The notes: generated by a model not told the origin, from the sequence alone. Counted from the stretch's first letter, positions 41,254 through 52,027 are shown. The stretch: DNA of 64,000 nt from Synechococcus sp. AG-679-C18 (GCA_003210755.1 QCUL01000005.1:28241-92240), one strand, 5' to 3'. Translations and numbers: made by a program.

Positions 41254-41789
41254 ATTCCTTTCTTGCCTCATCGCGACCATCCCATTTCGGGTTCTATGTG
41301 CGTGATCTTGAGCTGATGGAAGATTTCTACGTCAAAAAGTTGGGATTTTGCATCACAGATTCCTGGGAGTACCAAGGTTCACGAATGCTTTTTTTAAGCA
41401 AAGATCCCAAGGAACATCATCAAATTATTTTAGTTACAGGACGGCAAATGGAAACGCCGAGTTAGTTCAATCAAATCTCATTCGAAGTCTCCAGCTTGCA
41501 AGATCTGCACAAAAACGTCTCAGCCATTCAAGCAATCGCTCCAGGGGAAGTCATGGCAATGAACCACGGTGGAAGCTGGTCGGTTTATTTCGCCGATCCA
41601 GAGAACAATCCGATTGAATTTTTTGCTTACACCCAAACTTATGCACCACCGATTGCCACTATTCCGATGGATATGGAACGGCCGTTCCAGCAATTAATGG
41701 ATGAAACAGATGCTCTGGCGCACCAGTACCCCGAGTCCGAAAGCTGGCAGCAGTGGCGAGACCGCTTTAGCAAAACCATGGCCGGTTAA
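41250..41789 (+). pseudogene. VOC-superfamily (glyoxalase/extradiol dioxygenase-like) protein interrupted by one in-frame TAG
   Basis: 'HFGFYVRDLELMEDFYVKKLGFCITDSW...QIILVTGRQMETPS' [TAG 41463-41465] 'FNQISFEVSSLQDLHKNV...MNHGGSWSVYFADPENNPIEFFAYT'; both halves are in the same frame. Confidence 0.85.
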
Positions 41790-43183
41790 GCCTCACCGGC
41801 AAACAGCTGCCAAACGGCTTTCAAGCTGTGTTCCGTTCCAAGATTTCCAGGAAATGTAATCACAGGCAGAGCACGAAATTGCTCCGTAGTTTCAGCCGCT
41901 GTTTCCATCGCACGCACCATCGACAACCCTGGCGAGAGCTGCCCCTCCAATTGAACGGCCTCTAGACCCAAGCCCTCCGACAACACGGTGCCGGTGGTAA
42001 TTCCTCCCTTACTGATCAGATAACCAAGCCGTGGTGCGACACCAGCGACCAGTCGGGCCATCAGCTTTGACAGTTCCAGTCCAAAGTGAAGTCGCCGCTC
42101 TAACGCCGCAGGCCCAGAACCGAAAGACAATTCACCACGACTCGTAAACAGCACCGGAGTGAGCCCCTTCTCCAGCACGTGCTCAAGCTTCAGCCGCCAT
42201 TCAGTCTCCAGATCAGGCAAGAGCAAATCAGGAGACCCCCCATCCAACACCCGGGAGATACGAGAAACCGGCAGCTCAATCCCAAGGCAACTCTCGTTCG
42301 CCAGTAGAGACTTCAACTGCTGATCAGCCATAGGAACGTGAGAGCCAACCACCACCAGACCAGGAAGCGGCTTCCCATCGGGATCGCACTGACGCAATTC
42401 CACTAAACCTCTGGCATCAAGCGGTTGGGGCCCCAAAGGCGACGGTCCGGAATCCAAAAGGCCATTGATCAAGCTCGCAGCCGAACGAAACAAAAAGCGC
42501 TTGCGCCCTTGGAGCGACCTGATCGCCGCGCCCAACACCCGAAGCTGCTCAGGCTCAGAAGCATCCACCACCACTGACTCGTTGCCCTGAAGAGCCTCTA
42601 GCCAGCTGACAAGGCCAGCCAAACGGGAAGGCTGCAAACGCTCCAAGCTGAGACGTTGCACAGACGCTGCTTCAATTTGACCGCCACTCTTTTCTTCAAG
42701 CCACTCAGCCAGATCGCTGGTGCTGTAACCAAAGAGGCGATCTCGCGCAAACGGAGTGGTGTGAACCGGCTCACCATCAAGCAGATGCACCCCATGCACG
42801 GTGGTGCGACCTCCTTCAAAAAACGCTGGCACATGCAACGTTGCGTCCACAGCTCCGAATCGAGCTTCCCATGCCTCCGAAAGCACTTGCGGCTCGAGCA
42901 CGCCATGGCCACGCAACGTGGAATCACCACGGCTAACAAGCAGCAATTCTTCCTCTTGAATCCCTTCAGTTGCCATGGCCAGTGCCAATGCTGTGACAAT
43001 CTCGCGATTGCGGCACGCCGCGGCCCCAGGTGCCAGGGCCCGCGTGTTGGCCAACACGAACAACAACGGTGAGGGGTGTTGCAACCCCCTCCGCAACGCC
43101 TCCACATCCCAACGCAACAGCAGCGGACAACTGTGCACCGTTTGAGAACCGGTGGGATCGTCGTCGATTACAACAATCTTCAT
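41786..43183 (-). CDS. Four-carbon acid sugar kinase family protein (DUF1537/OtnK-like)
   Basis: 'MKIVVIDDDPTGSQTVHSCPLLLRWD', 'LFVLANTRAL', 'LISKGGITTGTVLSEGLGLEAVQLEGQLSPGLSM'; ATG 43183 preferred to the track start 43267. Confidence 0.8.
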   Translation of the reverse strand: MKIVVIDDDPTGSQTVHSCPLLLRWDVEALRRGLQHPSPLLFVLANTRALAPGAAACRNREIVTALALAMATEGIQEEELLLVSRGDSTLRGHGVLEPQVLSEAWEARFGAVDATLHVPAFFEGGRTTVHGVHLLDGEPVHTTPFARDRLFGYSTSDLAEWLEEKSGGQIEAASVQRLSLERLQPSRLAGLVSWLEALQGNESVVVDASEPEQLRVLGAAIRSLQGRKRFLFRSAASLINGLLDSGPSPLGPQPLDARGLVELRQCDPDGKPLPGLVVVGSHVPMADQQLKSLLANESCLGIELPVSRISRVLDGGSPDLLLPDLETEWRLKLEHVLEKGLTPVLFTSRGELSFGSGPAALERRLHFGLELSKLMARLVAGVAPRLGYLISKGGITTGTVLSEGLGLEAVQLEGQLSPGLSMVRAMETAAETTEQFRALPVITFPGNLGTEHSLKAVWQLFAGEA

Positions 43184-43224
43184 GGCACGATCGTCTCGTG
43201 TTCTGATCTGGCCTCTTCGCTCAC

Positions 43225-44424
43225 GTGCCTGAACAAGGGTTTGTCTCCACAGCGTTATTAGCGCCAAAGTCTCTTGAAGAGCTTGGCCGCCTTATCGCCG
43301 AACTGCATTCGGAAGGCCTTCCCTGGGTCCCTTCCGGCTTAGGAAGCCGTCTGCATTGGGGACCTCCGATCAAGGAGTCTGGGCCAGTGGTGAGCCTGCG
43401 CCACATGACCAGGATTGTTGATCACGCGGTTGACGACCTCACCATCACCGTGGATGCGGGCATGTCGCTGGTGGCCCTACAGACGGCCCTGGCAGAACAC
43501 CAGCAATGGCTTCCCCTCAACTGGCCCTGGGGCTCCGCCGCTCCATCACCTCAATCGGCAGGAACGATTGGCGGGCTCGTCGCCCGGGGATTATCCGGAG
43601 GCTTACGCCAACGACACTTAGGAGTGCGTGACCAGATCATTGGCATCAGCTTGATTCGCACTGATGGGGTGAGCGCTTGTGCCGGTGGTCGAGTGGTGAA
43701 AAACGTCGCTGGTTATGACTTGATGCGCCTTCTCTGCGGCAGCTGGGGCAGCCTCGCCCTGATTACAGGTCTTACTTTGCGGGTGCAACCGATTCGTCAG
43801 CCCCGCGGTCAGCTCATTCTCGATGGCGACCTTGGCCAACTCGAAGCATTCCGAGCCGAGGTGGTTGGTAGCTGTTTCACCCCAGACTGGATCAACTGGG
43901 AGCTATGTCCTAAACAAGGACCTCGAATTGTTCTTGGCGTAGCAAGCATTAGTGATGGGTCTGTGGAGGACCAACTCAACAGGCTGGAGGCACTTGCAGC
44001 CAAGCACCAACTGAACAAAGAACGACAGCCATGGACCAATCCCATCCCTGAGGGATCGCCTATGAACGGAGACCCACACTGGCTGCTTCGCCTCTGCCTA
44101 CCTCCCGCCCAGCTCCATCCCTTGCTCAGCTCAAAAGAATGCACAGTGCTCAAGGACTGGCATTGGCAGCTCGCCGCTGGAGCAGGCAGCGGCGAAGCCT
44201 GGCAGCCCTGCGGTTCACCAACAGCGGACTACCAGATTGAGGCTCTTCGTCGAAGAGTCATCGAGTTAGGCGGACAGCTCACCGTGCTTCTCCAACCAGG
44301 GTCCCTACCGGCCTGGCTGGATGCCCCGTCTCGTCCTTTGATCGAAGCGGTGAAGCGACAGTTTGACCCCAAACAACAACTATCAAGAGGACGGCTTCCA
44401 GGCGTGGCAGCGCCCTATAACTGA
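43225..44424 (+). CDS. glcE: FAD-binding glycolate oxidase subunit GlcE-like
   Basis: 'LPWVPSGLGSRLHWG', 'DDLTITVDAGMSLVALQTALAEHQQWLPL', 'SAGTIGGLVARGLSGGLR', 'GGRVVKNVAGYDLMRLLCGSWGSLALITGLTLRV'. Confidence 0.87.
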   Translation: MPEQGFVSTALLAPKSLEELGRLIAELHSEGLPWVPSGLGSRLHWGPPIKESGPVVSLRHMTRIVDHAVDDLTITVDAGMSLVALQTALAEHQQWLPLNWPWGSAAPSPQSAGTIGGLVARGLSGGLRQRHLGVRDQIIGISLIRTDGVSACAGGRVVKNVAGYDLMRLLCGSWGSLALITGLTLRVQPIRQPRGQLILDGDLGQLEAFRAEVVGSCFTPDWINWELCPKQGPRIVLGVASISDGSVEDQLNRLEALAAKHQLNKERQPWTNPIPEGSPMNGDPHWLLRLCLPPAQLHPLLSSKECTVLKDWHWQLAAGAGSGEAWQPCGSPTADYQIEALRRRVIELGGQLTVLLQPGSLPAWLDAPSRPLIEAVKRQFDPKQQLSRGRLPGVAAPYN

Positions 44425-44445
44425 GGCGCTTGAGTAGGAACCGCT

Positions 44446-45300
44446 TCAGCTCGCCGCGTAGCGGCAACTGAGTGTGAGGCTCTCGCCAGGTGTGAGCGTC
44501 AGCTTGCGATCTCCACTGATCAAAGACTGGCGAGGTCCAGTCCATGGCTCCAGGCAGACCATGGAGCGAGGAGGCTCTGTCCAGACAACAGTGAGATCCA
44601 TAGGCGCTTGATGCTGAAGCTGCAAGCGAGTGCCAGCCGCCTCATCCACAAGCGAAACGGCCCCGATCGGTCGGGTCAGAAAATCCACTCCCTCCGGCAG
44701 TCGGCTTAATTGCCCGCTGGTCTCAGCGTCTGACATCTCGAGATGGTTGAAGCATTTGGGGGCTAAGCCTTCGATGTGAGTACGACTTAAGTCGGTCACA
44801 TTGAAATAGGGATGCAAACCAAAGCTGAATGGCATCGGCTCGCCACCTTCATTGGCGTTGCAAATTGTGGCAGCCACCTCCAGCGCTCCACTCAAAGGAC
44901 GCACCACCATCTCCACCCGAAAATGGAAGGGATAGTGGGAACGGGTTTCATCAGTATCGATCAAAGACAAACGCACTCCGCTCTGGTCTTCAAGCAACTC
45001 CAACTGCCAGGGCAAGTCGCGAGCAAAGCCGTGCTGCTTGAGTGTGGCCTCACCGCTGGTCAAAGGAAGCCGGTCGCCAGGCAGATTGCCGCAAATCGGA
45101 AACAAAACAGGGATACCGCCACGGACGCTTTTGGTTGGGTCTGCAAAACGCAACTGGTCGAAATAAAGAAGCTCACGCCCGTTGCACAGCCATTCAGTGA
45201 CAAGACCGCCGCGTTCTGGAACGAGGCGTAAGCGGTCGCCGCTGTTGGGATGGACGTATTCCCAGTGGGCATAAGGCGTCGACGATTGACGAAGCGTCAT
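44446..45300 (-). CDS. D-hexose-6-phosphate mutarotase / aldose 1-epimerase family
   Basis: 'RGGIPVLFPICGNLPGD', 'KQHGFARDLPWQ', 'PFSFGLHPYFNV', 'VCLEPWTGPRQSL'. Confidence 0.85.
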   Translation of the reverse strand: MTLRQSSTPYAHWEYVHPNSGDRLRLVPERGGLVTEWLCNGRELLYFDQLRFADPTKSVRGGIPVLFPICGNLPGDRLPLTSGEATLKQHGFARDLPWQLELLEDQSGVRLSLIDTDETRSHYPFHFRVEMVVRPLSGALEVAATICNANEGGEPMPFSFGLHPYFNVTDLSRTHIEGLAPKCFNHLEMSDAETSGQLSRLPEGVDFLTRPIGAVSLVDEAAGTRLQLQHQAPMDLTVVWTEPPRSMVCLEPWTGPRQSLISGDRKLTLTPGESLTLSCRYAAS

Positions 45301-45381
45301 GGCCATGAAAGCTTGAGATCCTTCAGTGTGACCACAGGGCAAGGATCTGCCTAGATCCTTTCTCAGGGTCAATCGTCTGGA

Positions 45382-46302
45382 TCAACCAAGAATAGCTTGG
45401 CTAGGGCAGCTTGATAAATCGCCAAGCCAATCCAGCAAGGCCCGATTCACCTGATCAGGCACTTCATCATGAGGGCAATGGCCGGCCTCTAACACCACTT
45501 CATGAGTGTTCTCGGGAGCGTGGCGCTGAAAACTTGCGCGTCGTCCTGCTGCGTTGATCCAAGGATCACGGATCCCCCAAAGCAAAAACAAAGGTGATTG
45601 CAACTGGGCGAACAACTCATCCAGAGGTTGACCGCTGGGGATGTCAAACACTGTCCGAAACACCCCGAATGCGCCTGGATCAAGCGAAGGGATGCGAATC
45701 GCTTCCACCAAAGCGTCATCGACGTTGGTTCGGTCGACGTACACCTGATTCAATGTGCGGCGAATCGTGGCAGGCCGGCGCAAATTTTCAAACAAAAGGC
45801 GTTGCACTACCGGGCTTTTGAGCAAGGCCGAGCCGATATTCCGACGAGCAATGGCGGCCCAACCAGTCGGTGATGACCTCTGTTCATCACTGAAAGGACC
45901 CGCAGCGTTCAGAAGCACCACTCCGGCCGACTGATCTTTTAAAGCAGCACCAGCAGCTAGAGCTGCAAACCCTCCAAGGGAGTTTCCAGCGATCACTGTT
46001 GGGCGGCCAATCCGTTCCTGGACGTAGGCCACCAGTTGGTCTCGCCACAGAGCACCCCCGTAACAAAGCCCTGCTGGTTTGGCACTGCGGCCGAAACCGA
46101 GTAGGTCAATCGCATGCACCTCGTAAGTGTTAGCCAACACAGGAATGTTGTGGCGCCAGTGGTCGGTTGAAGCACCAAAACCGTGTACCAGTAGCACTGC
46201 TGGCCGGGTTTTGGCGTAAGCCGAAGCTTCGCTCCCTTCAGGAGCTCGGCAAAGACCATGAACAGCATGATCTTGAAACTGCCACCAACTATCTCCCACC
46301 AC
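45382..46302 (-). CDS. Alpha/beta-fold hydrolase
   Basis: '[22 protein letters not shown]', '[17 protein letters not shown]', '[16 protein letters not shown]'. Confidence 0.88.
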   Translation of the reverse strand: MVGDSWWQFQDHAVHGLCRAPEGSEASAYAKTRPAVLLVHGFGASTDHWRHNIPVLANTYEVHAIDLLGFGRSAKPAGLCYGGALWRDQLVAYVQERIGRPTVIAGNSLGGFAALAAGAALKDQSAGVVLLNAAGPFSDEQRSSPTGWAAIARRNIGSALLKSPVVQRLLFENLRRPATIRRTLNQVYVDRTNVDDALVEAIRIPSLDPGAFGVFRTVFDIPSGQPLDELFAQLQSPLFLLWGIRDPWINAAGRRASFQRHAPENTHEVVLEAGHCPHDEVPDQVNRALLDWLGDLSSCPSQAILG

Positions 46303-46371
46303 ACTTAGCTCGTTGGGAAGAGATGCTAGGCATCCTGTTCAATCCTCCGCAAAGCCCGGCGATTCCAAACG

Positions 46372-46686
46372 ATGGATACATTCGAGATAGGGCCACTGCT
46401 GCAGCGCAGCACTCTGAGCGGAGGCCTGTTTTGGGCCCTTGCCCTCTATCTTCCTCTCAGCGGCCCACTTCAGCGGCTTGAAGCAAGCCTGGAGGATGGC
46501 CCTCTCAGTGGAGCGTGGCGTCAGACCGCTTTGGTGATCAGCAGTCTTTTGTTGGCGCTTGCCGTAGGAGTGATCACACAACTCATCCTGGCCTGGGCTC
46601 TCGGACCAGGCTGGGCGTCAAGTTTGGCCTTGATCACCATTGGCTGGAGTTTGTTTCTCGTTGTCGCCCGAGGGCAGGAGAAGTAA
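46372..46686 (+). CDS. Small conserved membrane protein
   Basis: 104 aa with hydrophobic segments between two well-defined genes. Confidence 0.55.
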   Translation: MDTFEIGPLLQRSTLSGGLFWALALYLPLSGPLQRLEASLEDGPLSGAWRQTALVISSLLLALAVGVITQLILAWALGPGWASSLALITIGWSLFLVVARGQEK

Positions 46687-46710
46687 CCCATAAAAGCGAC
46701 AGCTAAGCGC

Positions 46711-48117
46711 TTAAATCAGGCCGATGGGATCGGCAGCCACCTCGCTGTCGACCTTGTCGTCATCATCTGGCTTATCGCCACCAATCACGAGTCTGAGCAA
46801 GACGGGGGCAAGGAAAGTGGTTCCAATCACCATCAACAAAATGGCCGCTTCGAGCGAAGGGGAAAGGAGCTTGGCACTAGTGCCAAGTCCTAGAAAAATC
46901 AAACCCACTTCTCCACGAGGCATCATTCCAAGACCAACCACCAGACGACGGGTTGGTTGTTTGCTCACAAAGGCCCAACCTGAGGCAATTTTGCCGATAA
47001 CGGCGATGACAAATAGGAAGGCTGCGATCACCAAAGCGATACGGCTAGATGGATCGGAAGGATTGATCACCGATAGGTCCATTCCAGCGCCAACAAGCAC
47101 AAAGAAGATCGTGGCGAACAGAGTCACGATTGGCAGTACAGCTTGCTGAATGGCGCGATTGTGCTTGGAACTACTCAAGATGAGGCCAGCAGCAAAGGCG
47201 CCAAGAGCTGCCTCAAGTCCGATGGCAGTAGCTGTGAAGCAACTGAGCGCAAGAATGACAAACGAAGCCACAAGCACCTCACCAGGAGCTTTGAGCTTGT
47301 CGATCAGCCAGTCAAATGCCGGAGCTGCAGACCGACTCAGACCAATTGCAGCTACGACAAAAACGGCAGCAGCAGCAACCAGCTTCACGATCGGGCCGAT
47401 TTCAAGATTGCCGCCTGAAGCCAAGGCCACGACGACCGCCAAGATCACAATTCCGAGGATGTCATCGAGGACGGCAGCACCGATCACAATTTGTCCCTCG
47501 CGGGTTTTCAAATAGCCCAATTCCCCGAACACACTTGCAGTAATTCCAATGCTGGTTGCTGTCATCGAGGCACCAGCAAAAATCGCAGGGATGGCACCCA
47601 CATGGAAGATGGCCATTAGACCCCAGGTCCCCAGAGCGAAAGGAAGCACAACGCCAGCAACAGCAACGGTGAAGGCCTGGCTGCCAACAGCCATGAGCTC
47701 ATCAAGCTCACTTTCAAGGCCAGTGAGGAACAACAGAGCAAACAGCCCCAGCTGCGCCACAGCCTCCAAGGAAGGGAAACTCTCGTTGTAGAGCTCCGTC
47801 ACAGACTCCGGCGGGATACTCCCCAAAGAACTCAAGACAGTCACTAAGCCATTGCTGAGTTCAACTTGAGTTTCAGGCGGAACCAGCAAATGGAGACCAG
47901 ACGCGCCGATTAACACTCCAGCCAAAAGCTCACCAAGAATGGTTGGGAGCTGAAAGCGCACAAGCACTTCAGCTAGTGCGCGAGCCGCCACAAAGATCAG
48001 CATGAATCGGCCGACCCCAATCAAGGTGCCCGCCATTTCAAGATCGTGGGCAGACAGTTCAGCCAATAGCGGCATGAGAAGGGGCGGCATCGCAGCAGCG
48101 AGCATCGGAATCGGCAT
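46711..48117 (-). CDS. Cation:proton antiporter (CPA2/NapA-like)
   Basis: 468 aa; 'LGELLAGVLIGASGLHLL', 'GASMTATSIGITASVFGELG', 'GAAVLDDILGIVILAVVVAL', 'GMMPRGEVGLIFLGLG'. Confidence 0.88.
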   Translation of the reverse strand: MPIPMLAAAMPPLLMPLLAELSAHDLEMAGTLIGVGRFMLIFVAARALAEVLVRFQLPTILGELLAGVLIGASGLHLLVPPETQVELSNGLVTVLSSLGSIPPESVTELYNESFPSLEAVAQLGLFALLFLTGLESELDELMAVGSQAFTVAVAGVVLPFALGTWGLMAIFHVGAIPAIFAGASMTATSIGITASVFGELGYLKTREGQIVIGAAVLDDILGIVILAVVVALASGGNLEIGPIVKLVAAAAVFVVAAIGLSRSAAPAFDWLIDKLKAPGEVLVASFVILALSCFTATAIGLEAALGAFAAGLILSSSKHNRAIQQAVLPIVTLFATIFFVLVGAGMDLSVINPSDPSSRIALVIAAFLFVIAVIGKIASGWAFVSKQPTRRLVVGLGMMPRGEVGLIFLGLGTSAKLLSPSLEAAILLMVIGTTFLAPVLLRLVIGGDKPDDDDKVDSEVAADPIGLI

Positions 48118-48367
48118 GTTTTCTCAGCGGGACCATAAAGGCAAAACGGGACTCAGACCGCGTATTGCGAACGCCTGCTAGCTCTTGGCAACAAAAGCCA
48201 TGGTCAATTGAGGCAGTGGATCAATGCCCAGGAACACGATTTGAAGTCTTTAGGATTAATCCAAAGAAAAGGGCCCAGTCACAGTTCCTGCACCTTTCAG
48301 CGCTTTCTTGGCCCAATCCCAGCAGAATTAAACGACACCAAAACGTAAACGCCATATTTTTCCATCC

Positions 48368-50890
48368 ATGAGCAGCTCCGAACCCCTCGACCTTCGCCTT
48401 CCAACTCCTGGTTGCTATGCCGACCCAGAACGGGCCGGATTGGATGCCGATGACGTTTTCGACGGCATGACCGAGCACTTGTTTTTCACACTGGGCAAAC
48501 TTGCGCCCTCTGCGAGCCGTCATGACCTCTACATGGCCCTGAGTTATGCCGTTCGTGATCGGCTCATGACTCGCTACCTAGCCAGCCTGGAGGCGATTCG
48601 AGCCCAACCCCAGAAGACTGTTGCTTACCTTTCTGCTGAGTTCCTGATTGGACCACAACTTGCTAATAACTTGCTCAATTTGGGCATGCAAAAAGGAGCG
48701 GAAGAAGCCGTTAAACGCTTTGGTATTGAGTCTTTGCAGCAGATCATTGAGGTTGAAGAGGAACCTGGCCTGGGCAACGGCGGACTCGGTCGCTTAGCGG
48801 CTTGTTACATGGAATCTCTCGCGAGCCTGCAGATTCCGGCAACTGGCTACGGCATCCGCTACGAATTCGGAATTTTTGACCAGCTCATCCGCGATGGCTG
48901 GCAAGTGGAAGTCACCGACAAATGGCTAAAGGGTGGCTGGCCATGGGAACTGCCCCAGCCAGATCAAGCTTGCTTTGTCGGCTTTGGTGGCCGCACTGAG
49001 AGCTATCTCGATGACAAAGGCAATTACCGGTCTCGCTGGATTCCTTCCGATCACGCCATTGGTGTGCCTCATGACGTTCCTGTACTCGGCTATCGAGTCA
49101 ACACCTGTGACCGCCTACGGCTTTGGCGTGCCGATGCCACTGAAAGTTTTGATTTTTACGCCTTCAACATCGGGGACTATTACGGGGCTGTGGAAGAGAA
49201 GGTAGGCAGCGAAACCCTTTCAAAAGTGCTCTATCCCAACGATGGCACCGATGAAGGCCGGCGCCTACGTCTTAAACAACAGCACTTCTTCGTCAGCTGC
49301 TCGCTGCAGGACATGCTGAGAAGCCTCGACAATCGAGGACTGGCTGTAGAAGATTTCCCCGAGTATTGGACTGTTCAGCTCAACGACACTCACCCTGCTA
49401 TTGCGGTGGCAGAGCTCATGCGTTTGCTGATCGATGATCGCCACATGGAGTGGGACAAAGCCTGGGACATCACGAGGCGTTCCGTTGCCTACACCAATCA
49501 CACCTTGCTGCCGGAAGCACTCGAGAAATGGGATCTGAACCTGTTCAGCAGCCTTTTGCCTCGCCACCTAGAGCTGATTTACGAAATCAACCGCCGTTTC
49601 TTGCAGCAGGTGCGTCTTCGCTATCCCGGCAACGAGGCCATTCAACGCAAACTCTCGATCATTGATGAGGAAGGTGGCAAAGCCATTCGCATGGCGCACC
49701 TCGCCACAATTGGCGCCCATCATGTCAATGGTGTAGCTGCGCTCCACTCTGATTTGGTCCGCGAGCAGCTGATGCCCGAATTTGCTGACTTATGGCCTGA
49801 AAAATTCACCAACGTGACGAATGGTGTCACACCTCGTCGCTGGGTGGCACTTTCCAACCCTCAGTTGTCCACGTTGTTGGACGAGCATGTTGGGCCTGAT
49901 TGGATCACCAATATGGAGATCCTCAGAAAGCTTGAGGAGAGACAGAGTGACAGCAGCTTCCTCGAACATTGGGAGGGAACCAAACTCTCTGTCAAACGAA
50001 AACTGTCAAGTTATATCCACCGCAACACCGGCGTCTTGGTGGATCCTTCCAGCCTGTTTGATGTGCAAGTTAAACGAATACACGAATACAAACGTCAACA
50101 CCTCAATGCACTGCAGGTCATTACTCAGTACTTAAGGATCAAGAACGGCAAGGCCGATGGCATGGCACCCCGAACGGTCATTTTCGGCGGCAAGGCAGCA
50201 CCGGGCTACTACATGGCCAAATTGATTATTCGCTTCATCAACGGCATCGCCGACACAATCAATGCAGATCCAGATATGGATGGACGTTTGCGCGTTGTCT
50301 TCTTGGCTGACTACAACGTCAAACTCGGTGAACAGGTGTATCCAGCATCGGATTTATCTGAGCAGATTTCCACTGCAGGCAAAGAAGCCTCAGGCACCGG
50401 CAACATGAAGTTTGCCATGAATGGAGCACTCACGATTGGCACTCTTGATGGTGCCAATGTAGAAATCCGCGAACACGTAGGTTCCGAAAACTTCTTCTTG
50501 TTCGGCAAAACCGTAGAAGAGATTGCTGCCTTAAAACAAGGCGGTTATAGACCTTGGGAGGTGATTGAATCTGTTCCCGAGCTTGCCGAAGCAATCAAAC
50601 TGGTTGAGATGGGTCATTTCAGCAATGGCGATGGAGAGCTGTTCCGCCCTCTAATCGACAACCTCTCAGGCAATGATCCTTTCTTCGTGATGGCTGATTT
50701 TGCAGACTATCTGCGTGCTCAAGATGCGGTGAGCCTGGCCTGGACTGATCGCCATCACTGGAACAGGATGTCAGTCCTGAACACGGCCAGAAGTGGTTTC
50801 TTCTCCTCAGATCGTTCGATTCGTGACTACTGTCGCGACATTTGGAAGGTCGAAGCTATGCCTGTGGAAATCACCTGTGATGTTCGCTGA
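48368..50890 (+). CDS. glgP: Glycogen phosphorylase
   Basis: 840 aa; 'AYLSAEFLIGPQLANNLLNLG', 'LGNGGLGRLAACYMESLA', 'YNVKLGEQVYPASDLSEQISTAGKEASGTGNMKFAMNGALTIGTLDGANVEI' PLP motif. Confidence 0.97.
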   Translation: MSSSEPLDLRLPTPGCYADPERAGLDADDVFDGMTEHLFFTLGKLAPSASRHDLYMALSYAVRDRLMTRYLASLEAIRAQPQKTVAYLSAEFLIGPQLANNLLNLGMQKGAEEAVKRFGIESLQQIIEVEEEPGLGNGGLGRLAACYMESLASLQIPATGYGIRYEFGIFDQLIRDGWQVEVTDKWLKGGWPWELPQPDQACFVGFGGRTESYLDDKGNYRSRWIPSDHAIGVPHDVPVLGYRVNTCDRLRLWRADATESFDFYAFNIGDYYGAVEEKVGSETLSKVLYPNDGTDEGRRLRLKQQHFFVSCSLQDMLRSLDNRGLAVEDFPEYWTVQLNDTHPAIAVAELMRLLIDDRHMEWDKAWDITRRSVAYTNHTLLPEALEKWDLNLFSSLLPRHLELIYEINRRFLQQVRLRYPGNEAIQRKLSIIDEEGGKAIRMAHLATIGAHHVNGVAALHSDLVREQLMPEFADLWPEKFTNVTNGVTPRRWVALSNPQLSTLLDEHVGPDWITNMEILRKLEERQSDSSFLEHWEGTKLSVKRKLSSYIHRNTGVLVDPSSLFDVQVKRIHEYKRQHLNALQVITQYLRIKNGKADGMAPRTVIFGGKAAPGYYMAKLIIRFINGIADTINADPDMDGRLRVVFLADYNVKLGEQVYPASDLSEQISTAGKEASGTGNMKFAMNGALTIGTLDGANVEIREHVGSENFFLFGKTVEEIAALKQGGYRPWEVIESVPELAEAIKLVEMGHFSNGDGELFRPLIDNLSGNDPFFVMADFADYLRAQDAVSLAWTDRHHWNRMSVLNTARSGFFSSDRSIRDYCRDIWKVEAMPVEITCDVR

Positions 50891-50921
50891 GTCGATCTCA
50901 CTTAAATCATCCCTGTGCCTT

Positions 50922-50954
50922 GTTTAAGCCAGAGTTCATCACTCGGGCTTAAAC
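50922..50954 (+). terminator. Hairpin downstream of glgP
   Basis: GTTTAAGCC...GGCTTAAAC perfect 9-bp arms, 15-nt loop; no clear U-tract. Confidence 0.45.
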
Positions 50955-51194
50955 GCCAAATTCTCTAGATTCTCGAGTCTTCTTTCTAAATTTGTCTTAA
51001 TTTAGGACTAAAAAAGTTCGATTATCTTCTGGCACAAAGGCAACATTCCAATTATTTATGAAAACCCCACATACAAAGTATCGATAATTCAGCCAAAGAC
51101 TTTATTGAAGAATAAAAACAGACAAACTCTTTATGACTAAAATCAAAAAAATTCAAAGTCATTAATAATAAACACTTAGCAAATAAAATTCCTA

Positions 51195-51668
51195 TCAACC
51201 GCGCTCTGGAAGGTCAGGAGTTTGATGAAGTAAACGATTGAGGCGTAGACGATCTGCATTGAGTGGATCTGGTGCTAGCTCACCAGCCAACTCCCGGAAT
51301 TTCTGCTCTATGTCATCAGGAACACGCACATCAAAAATGCGTTCCATCAAAGCTTCAATGGAAAACAAATGTGCATTGATATTTTCTAGATCTGCCATGG
51401 CCTGATGAGTGGCATCGGCTGGCTCCTCACCACCACCAATCGGGGTTGCATGAGTTTGTGACTCAGCACTGGGAGAGCCGTGTTGCTTTTGAAGATCTTC
51501 CAACACTCGACCCGAAAGGGTCCTAAAAGCCTGCAGAGCCGCCCAACTGAGCTCCTGCTGTTGACGCAAGGTTGGAGATTCTCTGATTAGACGGTCATGC
51601 TCCCGATAAAAGCGTTGACAGTCAGGGCATTGACAGGGCTCTTCAGGCACATAGACCCTCAGTTCCAT
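51195..51668 (-). CDS. Conserved hypothetical protein with N-terminal CxxC
   Basis: 157-aa ORF starting 'MELRVYVPEEPCQCPDCQRFYREHDRLIRESPTLRQQQELSW'; tandem with next. Confidence 0.55.
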   Translation of the reverse strand: MELRVYVPEEPCQCPDCQRFYREHDRLIRESPTLRQQQELSWAALQAFRTLSGRVLEDLQKQHGSPSAESQTHATPIGGGEEPADATHQAMADLENINAHLFSIEALMERIFDVRVPDDIEQKFRELAGELAPDPLNADRLRLNRLLHQTPDLPERG

Positions 51669-51685
51669 ACCATCATGACATCTAA

Positions 51686-52027
51686 TCAGGCAGCCAAAGG
51701 GGGATCCTCGTCAATCCCAGACTGATCGCCGAGCAGGTTTCCATCAAAAACCATCGATCCCGGTAGTGGAATTTCAATCGAACTCACCACCTGCATCGCA
51801 TCCCTGATGCGCATGGAATCGGCAAACCAACCCATTGCTTGCTCGGTATCACAGCGTTTTTCAGCATCACCGGCTTGATCCTCATGAGCTTCAGCTAAGA
51901 GGGCAAGCCAACAGAGACAACGGGCCTGCACTAACGACAGATCCAAATCAACGGGATCATTGTCTGCAATCCGCTCACTTTCTTGCTGTACCAGAAGACG
52001 CAGCCTGAGATCGTGAAGCTGGGTCAT
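51686..52027 (-). CDS. Hypothetical protein
   Basis: 113-aa ORF in tandem with 51195..51668. Confidence 0.5.
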   Translation of the reverse strand: MTQLHDLRLRLLVQQESERIADNDPVDLDLSLVQARCLCWLALLAEAHEDQAGDAEKRCDTEQAMGWFADSMRIRDAMQVVSSIEIPLPGSMVFDGNLLGDQSGIDEDPPLAA

